A program made the translations under genes and the position numbers. A stretch of 64,000 nucleotides of DNA. Source: Molossus alvarezi (lineage: Eukaryota > Chordata > Mammalia > Chiroptera > Molossidae). Under the pieces are notes generated by a model that saw nothing but the letters and a program-made list of their open reading frames with translations, did no database searches and was not told the origin of the DNA. Positions 1-12,200 of this stretch are shown here, one piece after another. The stretch's first letter is position 1; each line of letters starts with the position of its first letter. The stretch spans positions 1,302,001-1,366,000 of the forward strand of contig JBAWUJ010000040.1 in the NCBI GenBank assembly GCA_037176705.1, given 5' to 3'.

Positions 1-3000
1 TAGCGTTCAAGTAAAGGAACTACTTAGTGTTCCATGGAAAGAACTACTTAGTGTTCCTTGAAAGAAATGACTTGATTTTCCATAGAAGGAACTAGCGTGT
101 GGTCCATGGAAGGAACTACTTAGTATTCGATGGAAGGAACTTGCTAGTGTTCCATGGAAGGTACTAGCTAGTGTTCCATGGAGGAACTACATAATGTTCC
201 ATGGAAAGAACTATTTAGTGTTCCATGGAAGAAACTACTTGATTTTCCATGGATGGAACTAGCTAGTGGTCCATGGAAGTAACCAGCTCATGTTCCATGT
301 AAGAAACTAATTCGTGTTCCATGAAAGAAATTAGTGGTCCATGCAAGAAACTATATAGTGTTCCATGGAAGGAACAAGCATGTTTTCCATGGAAGAAACT
401 ACTTAGTGTTCCATGGAAAAAACAGCCTATTATTTTATGCATGGAACTACTTAATGTTCCATGGAAGAGACTACTTTGTGTTTAATGGAAGGAACTAGCT
501 ATTGTTTCTTGGAAGGAACTAGATAGTGTTCCATGGGAGAAACACCTTAGTGTTCCTTGGAAGGAACTACTTACTACTTCATGGAAGGAACTAGTTAGTG
601 TTTCATGAAGGAACTAGCTTGTGTAACATGGAAGAAACTAGCTTGTGTTCCATGGAAGAAAGTAGCTAATGTTCCATGGAAGGAAGTACTTGGTGTTCCA
701 TGGAAAGAATTAGCTACTGTTCCATGGAAGAAACCAGCTAGTTTTTCATGGAAGAAATTAGCTAGATAGTGATGGGAAGAAATAGTTAGTGTCCCATGGA
801 AGGAACTACATAGAATTTCATTGACGGAACTAATTAGTGTTCCAGGGAAGGAACTACTTAGAGTTCCATGGAAGAAACTACTTAGGGTTTAGTGGAAAAA
901 AATAGCCACTGTTCCATGGAAGGAACTATCTAGTGTTCTATGGCAGAAACTAGCTAGTGTTCCCTGGAAGGATCTAGCTGTTGTTCCATGGAAGAAACTA
1001 TCTAGTGTTCCATGGAAAAAACTGGCTAGTGTTCCAGGGAAGGAACTACTTAGTGTTCCAAGAAAGGAACTAGGTTGTGTTACATGGTAGGAGCTACTTA
1101 TTTTTCCACGGATAGAAGTAGCAAGTGTTTCATGGAGGAATTACTTAGTGTTTCATAAAGTTAACTACTTAGTGTTCCAAGGAAGGAAGTACTTAGGGTA
1201 GCATGGAAAAATTATGTAGTGTTTATGGCTGGAACTAGCTAATGTTCCATGGAAAAGGCTACTTAGTGCATAATGAAAAAAACTACTTGGTTTTCCATGG
1301 AAGTAACTAGCAAGAGTTCCACGGAAGTAAGTAGCTAGTGTTCCATTGAAGGAACTAGCTAGGATAGCTAGTGTTCCATGCAAGAAACTGCTTAGTTTTT
1401 AATGGAAGGAACTCGTTAATGTTCCATGGAAAGAACTACTTAGTGTTCCATGGAAGAAACTGGCTAGTTTTCAATGGAAGAAATTTCTTAGTGTCTCATG
1501 GAAGGAACTATCTAGTGTTCCATCGAAGGAACTATCTAGTGTTTTATGGAAGGAACTAGCTTGTGTTCCATGGAAAATCTAGCTAGTGTTCTACAGAAGG
1601 AACTACTTAATGTTCCACGGAAGGAAGTACTTGGTGTTCCATGGAAGGAAACAGCTAGTTTTCCTTGGAAGAAACTAGCTAGTTTTTCATGGAAGGGACC
1701 AGCTAGTTAGCCAATGGAGGAACTACTTAGTGATCAATGGAAGGAACTACATAGTTCTAGCTTATATTCCATGGAATGAACATTATATTGTTTCATGGAA
1801 GGACCTAACTAGTGTTCTATGGAATTATCTAGCTAGTGGTCTATAAAATAAAATATTTAGTGTTTCATGGATGACACCACTTAGTGTTCTATGGAAGGAA
1901 CAAGCTAATGTTCCATGAAATAACTGACTAATGTTCCATAGAAGGAACTAGTTAGTGTTCTATGGAAGGAACTACTTAGTCTTCCATGGAGGGAACTAGT
2001 TACTATTCCATGGAAAAAACTAGCTAGTGTTCCATGGAGGAAACTAGCTAGTGTACCATGTAAAAAACTACCTAGTGTTCAATGGAAGGTACTATCTAGT
2101 TTTTTATGGAAGGAACTAGCTAGTGTTTCATGGAAGGTACTAGCTAGTGTTCCAGGAGAGAAACTACTTAGTGTTCCGTGGGAGGAACTAGCTAGTGTTC
2201 CATGAAAGAAACAAGTTTTTGTGCCATGAACAAAACTACTTAGTGTTTGTGGAAGAAACTAGTTAGTGTTCCATGGAAGAAACTAGCTAGGGTTGCATGC
2301 AATGAACTTCTTAGTGCTCATTGGAAGAAACTACTTACTGTCCCATGTAAGGAACTAGATACTGTTCAATGGAATAAACTATCTAGTGTTTCATGGAAGA
2401 AAATAGCTAGTGTTTGATGGAGGAAACTAGGTAGTGTTCCATGAAAGGAATTAGATAGTGTTCCATTAATAAGCTAGTTAGTGTTCCATGGAAGGAACTA
2501 ATTAGTGTTCCATGGAAGAAATTACGTAGTGTTGCATGGAAGGAATTAGTGTACCATGGAAGGATATAGCTAGTGTTCCTTGGAAGGAACTAGCTAGGGT
2601 TCCATGGAAGGAGTTGGTTAGTGTTCCATGGTTGAAACTAGATAATGTTCATTGGAAGAAACTAGTTAGTGTTCCATAGAAGTATCTAGCTAGTGTTCTA
2701 TGGAATGAACAACACATTGTTCCATGGAAGGAACTAACTTGAGTTCTAAGGAATGATATAGCTAGTGGTCCATAAAATAAAATACTTAGTGTTCCATGGA
2801 TGACACCACTTAGTGTTCCATGGAAGAAACAAGCTACTGTTCCATGAAAATAACAGGCTAGGGTTCCATAGAAGGAACTAGTTAGTGTTGCATGGAAGGA
2901 ACTACATAGTGTACCATGGAAAGAACTACTTAGTGTACCATGGAAAAAACTAGTTAGTGTTCCATTGAGGAAAGTACTTAGTGTTGCATGTAAGGAATTT

Positions 3001-6000
3001 CTTAGTGTTCCATGGAAGAAACAAGTTAGTGTTCCAGGGAAGAAACTACTTAGTTTTCTAGAAAAGGAACTAGTTATTGTTCCAGGGAAGGAATTAGCTT
3101 GTGTTCTACGGATTGAACTGGCTAGTGATCCATGGTAGGAACAAGCTAGTGTTCCATGAAATTAACTAGTGTTTAATGGAAGGAACTAGATAGTGTTCCA
3201 AAAAGGAACTAGCTAGTTATCCATGGAAGGAACTAGGTAATGTTCCATGGAAGGAACTATCTAAGGTTTTATGGAAGGAAGTAGCTAGTGTTCCTTGGAA
3301 GGAACTACTTAGTGTTACATGGAAAAAACTACTTAGTGTTTAATGGAATGTACTAGCTAGAACAAGCTAGTGATCCATAAAAAAAACTACTTACTGTTCC
3401 ATGGACAGAACTATTTAGTGTTCCAAGGAAGGAACTAGCTGTTGTTCCTTGGAAGGAATTAGTTAGTAGTTAGTGTTCCATGGAAAGTAATACTTAGTAT
3501 TTAATGGAAGGAACTGGCTCGTGTTTCATGGAAGAAACTAGTTAGTGATCCATGGTTGGAACTACTTAGTGTTCCATGGAAAAACCAAGCTAGTGTTCCA
3601 TGGAAGGAACTACTTAGTCTTCCATAGAAGGAACTACCTAGTCTTCCATGGAAGGAACTAGCTACTGTTCCATATAATTAACTAGCTAGTGTTCCATGGA
3701 AAGAACTAGTTAGTGTTCCAGAAAAGAAAATTGTTACTGTTTTAGGGAAGAAAATGTTTAGTGTTCGAGAGAAGAAACTAGTTAATGTTCCAGTAAAACA
3801 ACTAGCTAGTGTTTTAGGGAAGGAACTAGGTAGTATTCTATGGAAGAAATAGCTAGTGATCCATTGAATGAACTATCTAGTTTTCCATGGAAGGAGCAAG
3901 TTAGTTTTCCATGGTAAAATTTATCTATTGTTCCTTGGAAGGAACTAGCTAGTGTTTTATGGAAAGAACTAGCTAGTGTTCCATGAAAGGAACTATCTAG
4001 TGTTTCATGGAAGGAACTAGATAGTGTTCTGTGGAAGAAACGAGATAGTTTTTCAAGGAAGAAATTACTTAGTGTTCCATGAAAGAAACTACTTTGTGTT
4101 CCATGGAAGGAAGTAATTAGTGTTACATGGGAGGAATTAGCTAGTGTTCTTTGGAAGGAACTAGTTAGTGTTTTATTGAAAAAAGTACTTAGTGTTCCAT
4201 GGAAGGAATTGCTTAGAGTTCCATGGAAGGAACTAGCTAGTGTTCCCTGGAAGGAAATAGATAGTGTTGCAAAGAAGGAGCTAGTTAACTTTCCATGGTA
4301 GTAATTAAATAGTGTTCCTAGGAAGGTATTAGCTAGTGTTCCATGGAAGTTTCTAGCTAGGGTTTTATGAAAGGAACAAGTTAATGTTCCACAGAAAAAA
4401 CTACTTAGTGTTCTATGGAATGAACTACTTAGTGTACCTTGGAAGGAACTAGCTAAATTTCCATGGAAGGAAATACTTAGTTTTCCATGGAAAGAAAAAC
4501 TACTGTTCCATGGAAGGAACTGGCTAGTGTTCCATAGAAGGAACTACTTAGTGTTCCATGGAAGAAACTACTTAGTGTTCCATGGAAGGAAGTAGCTAGT
4601 GTTCCATGGAAGGAACTAAATAGGGTTCCATGGAAGAAACTACTTAGAGTTTCATGGAAAAAGTAGCTAGTGTTCCATGGAATTAACTAGCTAGTGTTTC
4701 ATGGATGGAACTACCTCGTATACCATGGAAGGGGATAATAATTGTTCCATGGAACAATTGTTCCAAAGAACTACTTGTTTTTCCCTTGAAGGAACTACCT
4801 AGAATTCCACGCAAGTAACTAGCTGGTGTTCCATTGATGGAAATAGCTAGAACTAGTTAGTGTTCCAAAAAAGGAATTAAATAGTTTTCCATGGAAAGAA
4901 CTAAATAGTGTTCCATGGAAGGAACTACGTAATGTTCCTTGGAAAGAACTACTTAGTCTTCCATGGAAGGATCCAGATAGTGTTCCATGGAAGAAACTAT
5001 TTACTGTTTTATGGAAGGAACTAGGTGACGTTCCATATAAGGAACTAGCTGGTGTTCCATGGAAGGGACTACTTAGTGTTTAATGGAAGGATCAACTTAG
5101 TGTCTCATGGAAATATCAGGCTAGTGTTTCATGGAAGGAAATACTTAGTGTTCCATGAAAGGAATTACTGAGAGTTCCATGGAAAAAATAAGCTAGTGTT
5201 CCATGGAAAGAACTAGCTATTGTTCCAGTGAAGAAACTAGCTAGTGTTACATTATAGAGACTACTTAGTGTTCCATGGAAAGAATTACTTACTTTTCCAT
5301 TGAAGGACCTAGCTAGTGTTCCAGGTAAGAAAATAGGTTGTGTTCCAGGGAAGAAACTACTTAGTGTTCCATGGAAGGAACTACTTAGGGTTCTATGGAA
5401 GGAAGTAGTAGGGTTCCATAGAAGGAACTGGCTAGTGTTTTATGGAAAGTACTACTTAGTATTCCATGGAAGGAACTAGCTAGGATTCCATGGAAGGAAC
5501 TACTTAATGTGCCATGAAAAAGTAAAACACAAAAACTAGTGTTCCATGGAGAAACTAATGAGTTTTCCATGGAAGGAACTACTTAATGTTCCATGGGCAA
5601 AATTACTATGTGTTCCATGGAAGAATCTAGCTAGTGTTCCATGAGAGAAACTAGATAGTGTTCCATTGGAGGAACTATTTAGTGTTACATGGAAGGAACT
5701 ACTTACTGCTCCATGGTTAAAACTAGTTAGTGTTTCATGGAAGGAAGAAGTTAATGTTCTATGGATGGAACTACTTAATGCTCCATGGAAGGATCTGGCT
5801 AGGTTTCCAAGAAAGGAACTACTTACTGTTCCATGCAGGGAAGTAGCTAGTGTTCCATGGATGTAACTAGCTAGTGTTTCATGAAAGTGACTACTTCGTG
5901 ATCAATGAAAAAAACTACATAGTGTTCCATGAAAGAAACTAGCTATTTTTCCATAGAAGAAACTAGCTAGTGTTCCATGGAAGGAACTACATAGTTTTCC

Positions 6001-8783
6001 ATGGAAGGTACTACTTAGTATTCCATGCGTGGAACTAGCTAGTGTTTCATGGAATAAATTACGTAGTGTTCCATGGAAAAAAACTACTTAATGTTCCATG
6101 GAAGGAACCTGCTAGTGTTTCATTGAAAACTACTTAGTGTACCATGGAAGGAACATGTTAGAGATCTATGGAGAAAATTAGCTAGTGTTTCATGGAAGGA
6201 ACTAGCTAGTGATCCATGTATTGACCTATCTATTGTTCCATGGATGGAATTAGCAAGTCTTCCATGGGAGGAACTAGCCACTGTTTCATGAAAGGTAGTA
6301 GCTAGTGTTGCATTGAAAATATTAGTTAATGTTTCATGGAAAGAACTACTCAGTGTTCCATGGAAGGAACTACTTCGTGTTGCATGAAAGAAACTAATTA
6401 GTGTTCCATGGAAAGAACTAGCTGGTGTTCCATGGAATAAAACAAGTTGTGTTTCATGGAAGGAACTAGCTAGTGTTCCATTAAAAATAGAAGTTAGTGT
6501 TTCATGGATAAAACAACTTAGTGTTCCATGGAAGGAACTACTTAGCGTTCCATGGAAGGAACAAGTTAGTGTTCCATAAGAGAAGTACTTAGTGTTTCAT
6601 GGAAGGAACTACTTTGTGTTCCATAAAAGGAACTAGCTGGTGTTCCATTGAAAAAACTACTTAGTGTTTCATGAAAGGAATTAGATAGTGTTCCGTTGAA
6701 GGAACTAGCTAGTGTTCCATTGAAGTATCTAGAAAGAGTTCCATGAAAGGAACTACCTAGTGTTTCATGGAAGAAAATATTTAGTGTTCCATGGAAGGAA
6801 TTACTTATTGTTCCATTGAAAGAACAAGCTAGTGTTCCATGGAAGGAACTAGATGTGTTCCAAGGAAGGAACTAGCTAGTGTTTTATGGAAAGACCTAGC
6901 TAGTGACCCATAGAAGAAACTAGATAGTGTATCATGGATAAAATTACTTAATGTTCCACGAAAGGAACTTCTTCGTCTTCCATGGACAAAAGTGGTTAGT
7001 TTTTCATGGAAGGAACTACTTAAGTTCCATGGAGGAATTACTTAGAGTTCCATGAAAGGAACTACATAGTAGTTTATGGATAAAACTAGCTAGTGTTTTA
7101 TGGAAGGAATTACATAGTGTTCCATGGAAGGAACTACAAAGTGTTCTATGTAAAATATTAGCTCGTGTCTCATGGAATTAACTAGCTCTTGTTCCATGGA
7201 TGAAACTTGCTAGAGTCCCAGGGAGGAAACTACTTAGTTTTTCATGGAAGGAACTATTTAGAGTTTCTTGGTAGAAACTACTTAGTGTTCCATGGAAGAA
7301 AGTAGCTAGTGTTTAATGTAAGGAACAAGTTAGTGTTCCGTGGAAGGAACCGGTTACTGTTTCATGCAAGGAAGTTGTTAGTGTTCCGTGGAATAAACTA
7401 GTAGTGTTCCATGGAAGGAACTACTTAGTGTACCATGGAAGGTACTAGCTAGTGTTCCATGGAAGAAACTACTTAATGTTGCATGGAAAAAACTACTTAG
7501 TGTCCCATGGAAGGAACTAGCTAGTCTTCCATGGAAGAAGCTACTTAGTGATGTATGGAAAAAACAACTTAGTATTCCATGGAAGAAAGTAGCTAGTGTT
7601 CAAAGGAAGGAGCTAGTAAGTGTTCCATGGTAGGAACTAAATTGTATTCCATAGAAAAAAATATCTAGTGTTCCATGGAATTATCTAGCTGGTGTGCCAT
7701 GGAACGAAATAGCTAGATTTCCATGAAGAACCTAGTTAGGTTTTCATGGACGTAACTACTTAATGGTTCATGGAAGGAAAAAGCTAGTGGTACAGGAAAG
7801 AAACTAGTTAGTGTTCCAGGAAAGGAACCAGCTAGTATTCCATGGAAAGAACTAGCTAGTGAACCACGGAGAAAACTATCTAGTGTTCCTTAGAAGAAAC
7901 TAGCTAGTGTTCCATGGAAGTTACTCGCTACTGTTTCAAGGAAGGTACTAGCTAGTATTCCAAGGAAATAACTATCAAGTGTTCCATGGAAGGAACTAGC
8001 TAGTGTTCCATGTAAAAAACTAGCTAGTGTTTCAGGGAAGAAACTACTTATTGTTTCATGGAAGGAACTACTTAGTGTACCATTGAAGGAACTACTTAGT
8101 GTACCATTGAAGGAATTACTTATTGTTCTATGGAAGGAACTAGTAGTGTTTAATGGAAGGAATCAGCTAGTGTTCCATGGAAGGATCTACTTTTTGTTCC
8201 ATGGAAGGAACTACTTAGTGTTCCATGGAAGGAACTACTTAGTGTTTCAGGAATGGAGTTAGCTAGTGTTTCATGGATGGAATTACTTAGATTTCCATGG
8301 ATGGAACTACTTAGTGTTCCATGGAAGGAAATCGCTAGTGTTCCATGGAAGAAACTACTTAGTGGTTCATGGAAGAATTTTCTTACTATTCTATGGAAGG
8401 ATCAACCTGGTGTTTCATTTGTAGAAACTAGTTAGTGTTTCATGCAAGAATCTAAATAGAGTTCCATGGAAAAATCTAGCTGGATTGCAATGGAACAATC
8501 TACGTAGGTTTTCGTGGAAGTAACTAATTAATGTTCCATGGAAGTAACTAGCTAGTGTTTCAAGAACTTTGAGAGTAGCTACTGTTTCAGGGAAGGAACC
8601 ACTTAGTGTTTCAGAGAATGAAAAAGTTAGTGTTCCAGGAAAGAAACTAGCTATAGTTCCAGGGAAAAATGAACTTAGTGTTCCATAACAGGAACTAGTT
8701 TTTGATCCATGGAAGTAACTATGTAGTGTTCCATGGAAAGATTTACCTAATGTTCCATGGAAGGAACTAGCTAGTGTTCCATT
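1..8783 (+). repeat. 24-bp satellite array, block F1 (first part)
   Basis: Tandem 24-bp monomers made of AGCTAGTG, TTCCATGGAA and GGAACT in this order on the + strand. The AGCT is often replaced by ACTT, giving two common monomer types that are mixed without clear alternation. Monomers differ by point changes and small indels. The consensus contains no CpG and about 46% G+C. Two dyads recur in each unit: TTCCATGGAA (with an NcoI site) and ACTAGCTAGT. The block continues past the left edge of the window. No host gene is visible; the short ORFs are repeat-encoded. Confidence 0.95.
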
Positions 8784-9248
8784 AAAAGTATCTGGAAACA
8801 GCCCAAGTTCCCATCTGTAGACGAATGGATCAAAAAGCTGTGGTACATATGCACAATGGAGAACTACGCAGCGGTAAGAAAGAAGGATCTCTTATCCTTG
8901 GAGACTACATGGAGGGACCTGGAAAGTATCATCCCAAGTGAAACAAGCCAAACAGAGAAAGACAAATTTCATATGATCTCAATTATTTGTGGAATATAAT
9001 GAACATAACAGTTTGAGGAATGGGGTAGTCCCAGAGACGCAGAAGTGGGGTACAGACTGACAATCCCCTAAGGAGTGGGGAGGTGGGGGAGGGATGAACC
9101 ACAGAACTTATACGCATGTATGCATGAACAGTGGACATGGACAACAATCTGGGGAAGGGGCAGGGAGAGGAGAGGGAGGGGGAAATCAGTGGGGGAAAAA
9201 AGGAGAATCATTTGTAACAAAAATTAATCAATAAAAAAAAAAGTATCT
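8784..9248 (+). mobile_element. 5'-truncated LINE-1 3' end with target-site duplications
   Basis: A non-satellite insert whose body (8,794-9,238) reads, in one + frame, the last part of L1 ORF2. It contains 'CTMENYAAVRKK' and 'ETTWRDLESIIPSE', ends at 'IICGI' and a stop, and is followed by a G-rich 3' untranslated region and an A-rich tail. The same protein end is found in the minus-strand L1 at 59 kb. The 10-bp sequence AAAAGTATCT flanks it at 8,784-8,793 and 9,239-9,248, preceded by TT. This fits cleavage at TT/AAAA by the L1 endonuclease. The satellite register resumes directly after it. It is a dead 5'-truncated copy. Confidence 0.93.
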
Positions 9249-12200
9249 AGTAGTTATCCATGGAAGAAACTACTTATTGTTCCATGGAATGTTCTAGCTA
9301 GTTTTCCATGGATTGAACTACTTAGTGTTCCATGGGTGGAACTACGTAGTGTTCCATTGAAGCAAGTAGCTAGTGTTCCATGGTAGGAACTAATTAGTGT
9401 TCCATGGAAGAAATTACTTAGTGTTTCATGGAAGGCACTACATACTGTTCACTGGAATAAATTTGCTAGTTTTCAAAGGAAAAAACTAGATTGTATACAA
9501 TTGAAGAATACATTTTGTGTTCCATGGAGGGAACAACATAGTGTTCTATGGAAGGCACAACTAAGTGTTCCATGGAAGTAAATACCTAGTGTTCCATGGA
9601 AGGAACTATTTAGTGTTCCATGGAAGAAACTATTTAGTTTACAATGGAAGAAACTAGCTAGTGTTCAATGGAAGGATCTACCTGGTGTTTCATGGAAGGA
9701 GCTAGTTAGCGTTCCATGGTGGGAACTAGCTAGTGTTCCATGGAAGTATCTAGCTAGTGTTCCATGGGAGAAACTAATTAGTCTTCCATAGAGTAGATTG
9801 CTTATTGTTTCATGGACGAAAACAGCTACTGTTTCATAGAAGGAACTAGCATGTGAACCATTGAAGGAACTACTTAGTATTCCATGGAAGGAAGCAGTAG
9901 TGTTTAATGGAAGGAATAAGCTAGTGTTCCATGAAAGAAACAAATTTGTGTTCGATGGAAGAAACTACTTAGTGTTCCATGGAAGGAACTTCTTAGTGTT
10001 CCATGGAAAGAACTACTTAGAGTTCCATGGGAACTATTAGCTAGTGTTCCATGGAAGGTGCTAGCTAGTGTTCCATGAATGAAACAAGCTAGTGTTTTAT
10101 TGACAAGGCTACTTAGTGTTTCTTGGAAATAACTACTTAATTTTCCATGGAAGGAACTAGCAAGATTTCCACGGAAGTAACAAGCTAGTGTTCCATGGAA
10201 AATACAACTTGTGTTTTATGGGAAAAACTACTAAGTTTTCCATGGAAGGAACTACTTAGTGTACCATGGAAGGAACTAGCTGGTCTTCCATGGAAAGAAC
10301 TATGTAGTGTTTTCCGGAAAGAACTAGCTAATGTTCCGTGGAAGGAACTGACTTTTGTTCCATGGAAGGAATTAGCTAGTGTTTCTCAGATATAACTAGC
10401 TAGTATTCCATGGAAGGAACTAGCTTGTTTTCCAGAAAAAAAATACTTTATGTTTCCTGGACAAAACAACTTAGTGTTCCATTGAAGTAACTACTTAGTG
10501 CTCCATGGAAGGAACTAGTTCGTGCTCAAAAGAAAGTACTAGCTAGTGTTCCACGGATGGAACTAGCTAGTATTCCATCGTAGAAACTAGCTAATGATAC
10601 ATGGAAGGAATTATCTAGTGTTCCATGGGAAAAAAAAAATATCTATTGTGCCCTGGTAGGAAATAGCTATTATTACATGCAAGGAACTAGCCATTGTTCC
10701 ATGAAAGGAACTAGCTTCTGTTCCATGGTAAGAAATAGTTAGTGTTTCAGGGAAGGAACTAGGTAGAGTTCCAGGAAAGAAACTACTGTGTGTTTTGTGG
10801 AAAGGACTACTTAGTGTTCCATGGAAGGAACTAGCTAGTGTTCCATGAATGGAACAAATTAGTGTTCAATAGAAGGAATTACATAATGTTCCAAGGAAGA
10901 AATTACTTATAGTTCCATGGAAGAAACAAGCTACTGTTCCATGGAAGAAACTAGTTTTGTACCATTGATGGAACAAATTAGTGTTCCAATGAAGGAACTG
11001 CTTGGTCTTCCATGGAAGAAACTAGTAGTGTTCCATGGAAGAAACTAGCTAGTGTTCCGTGGAAGAAACTATTTGGTGTTCCATGGAAGGAATTACTTAG
11101 TTTTACATGCAAGGAACTACTTAGTGTTTCATGCGTGGAACTAGCTAATCTTTCATGGAAGGAATTATGTAGTGTTCTATGGAAAAAACTACCTAGTATT
11201 CCATGGAAGGGACTACTTGGAGTGTTATGGAAAAAATTAGCTAGTGTTCCATGGAAGGAACTAGCTAGTGATTCATGGGTAGACCTAGGTAGTGTTCCAT
11301 GGAAGATAATACAGAGTGTTCCATGAAAAAACCTAGTAAGTGTTCCATGGAATGAACTAGGTGAATTCCAACGAAGTATGTAGCTAGTGTTTCATGGAAG
11401 TAACTAGCTAGTACTAGCTAGTGTTCCATAGAAGAAACTACTCAGTGTTCCGTAGTAGGAACTACTTAATGTTCTATGAAAAATACTATTAGGGTTCCAC
11501 GGAAGGATTTAGCTAGTGTTTTATGGACGAACTGCTTATGATAACATGGAAGGAACTAGCTAGTGTTTCATAAAACGAACTAGCTAGTGTTCCAAAAGGG
11601 GCTACTTAGTGTTTGGTGGAAAAAACTAATTAGTGTTTCATTAAAGAAACTAGCTAGTGTTCAATGGAAGGAACTAGGTAGTGTTCCATGGAATGAACTA
11701 GTTAGTGTTCCATGGAAGAAAGTAGTTAGTGTTCCCTGGAAGGAACTACCTAGTGTTCCATGGAAGAAACTAACTAGTGTTTCAGAGAAGGTACTAGCTA
11801 GTATTCCACCGAAGGAACTAGCTAGTGATCCATGGAATAAATAATCTAGTGTTCAATAAAAGGAACTAGATAGTGTTCCATGGAAGGAACTAGCTAGTGT
11901 TCCATTGAAAGATCTAGCTAGTTTTCTATGGAAGGAAGTATATAGTGTTCCATGGATGGAACTTCTTAGTATTCCATGGAAGGAACTAGCTAGTGTTTCA
12001 TGGAAAATACAAGTTGTGTTTCATGGAAAAAACTACTAAGTGTTCTATGGAAGGAACTACTTAGTGTACCATGGAAGGAACTAGCTAGTGTTCCATGGAA
12101 GGAACTAGCTAATATTCCATGGAAGGAACGAGCTAATGTTTCATGGATCTAACTATGTAGTTTTTCCTGGAAAGAACTAGCTAATGTTTTATGGAAGGAA

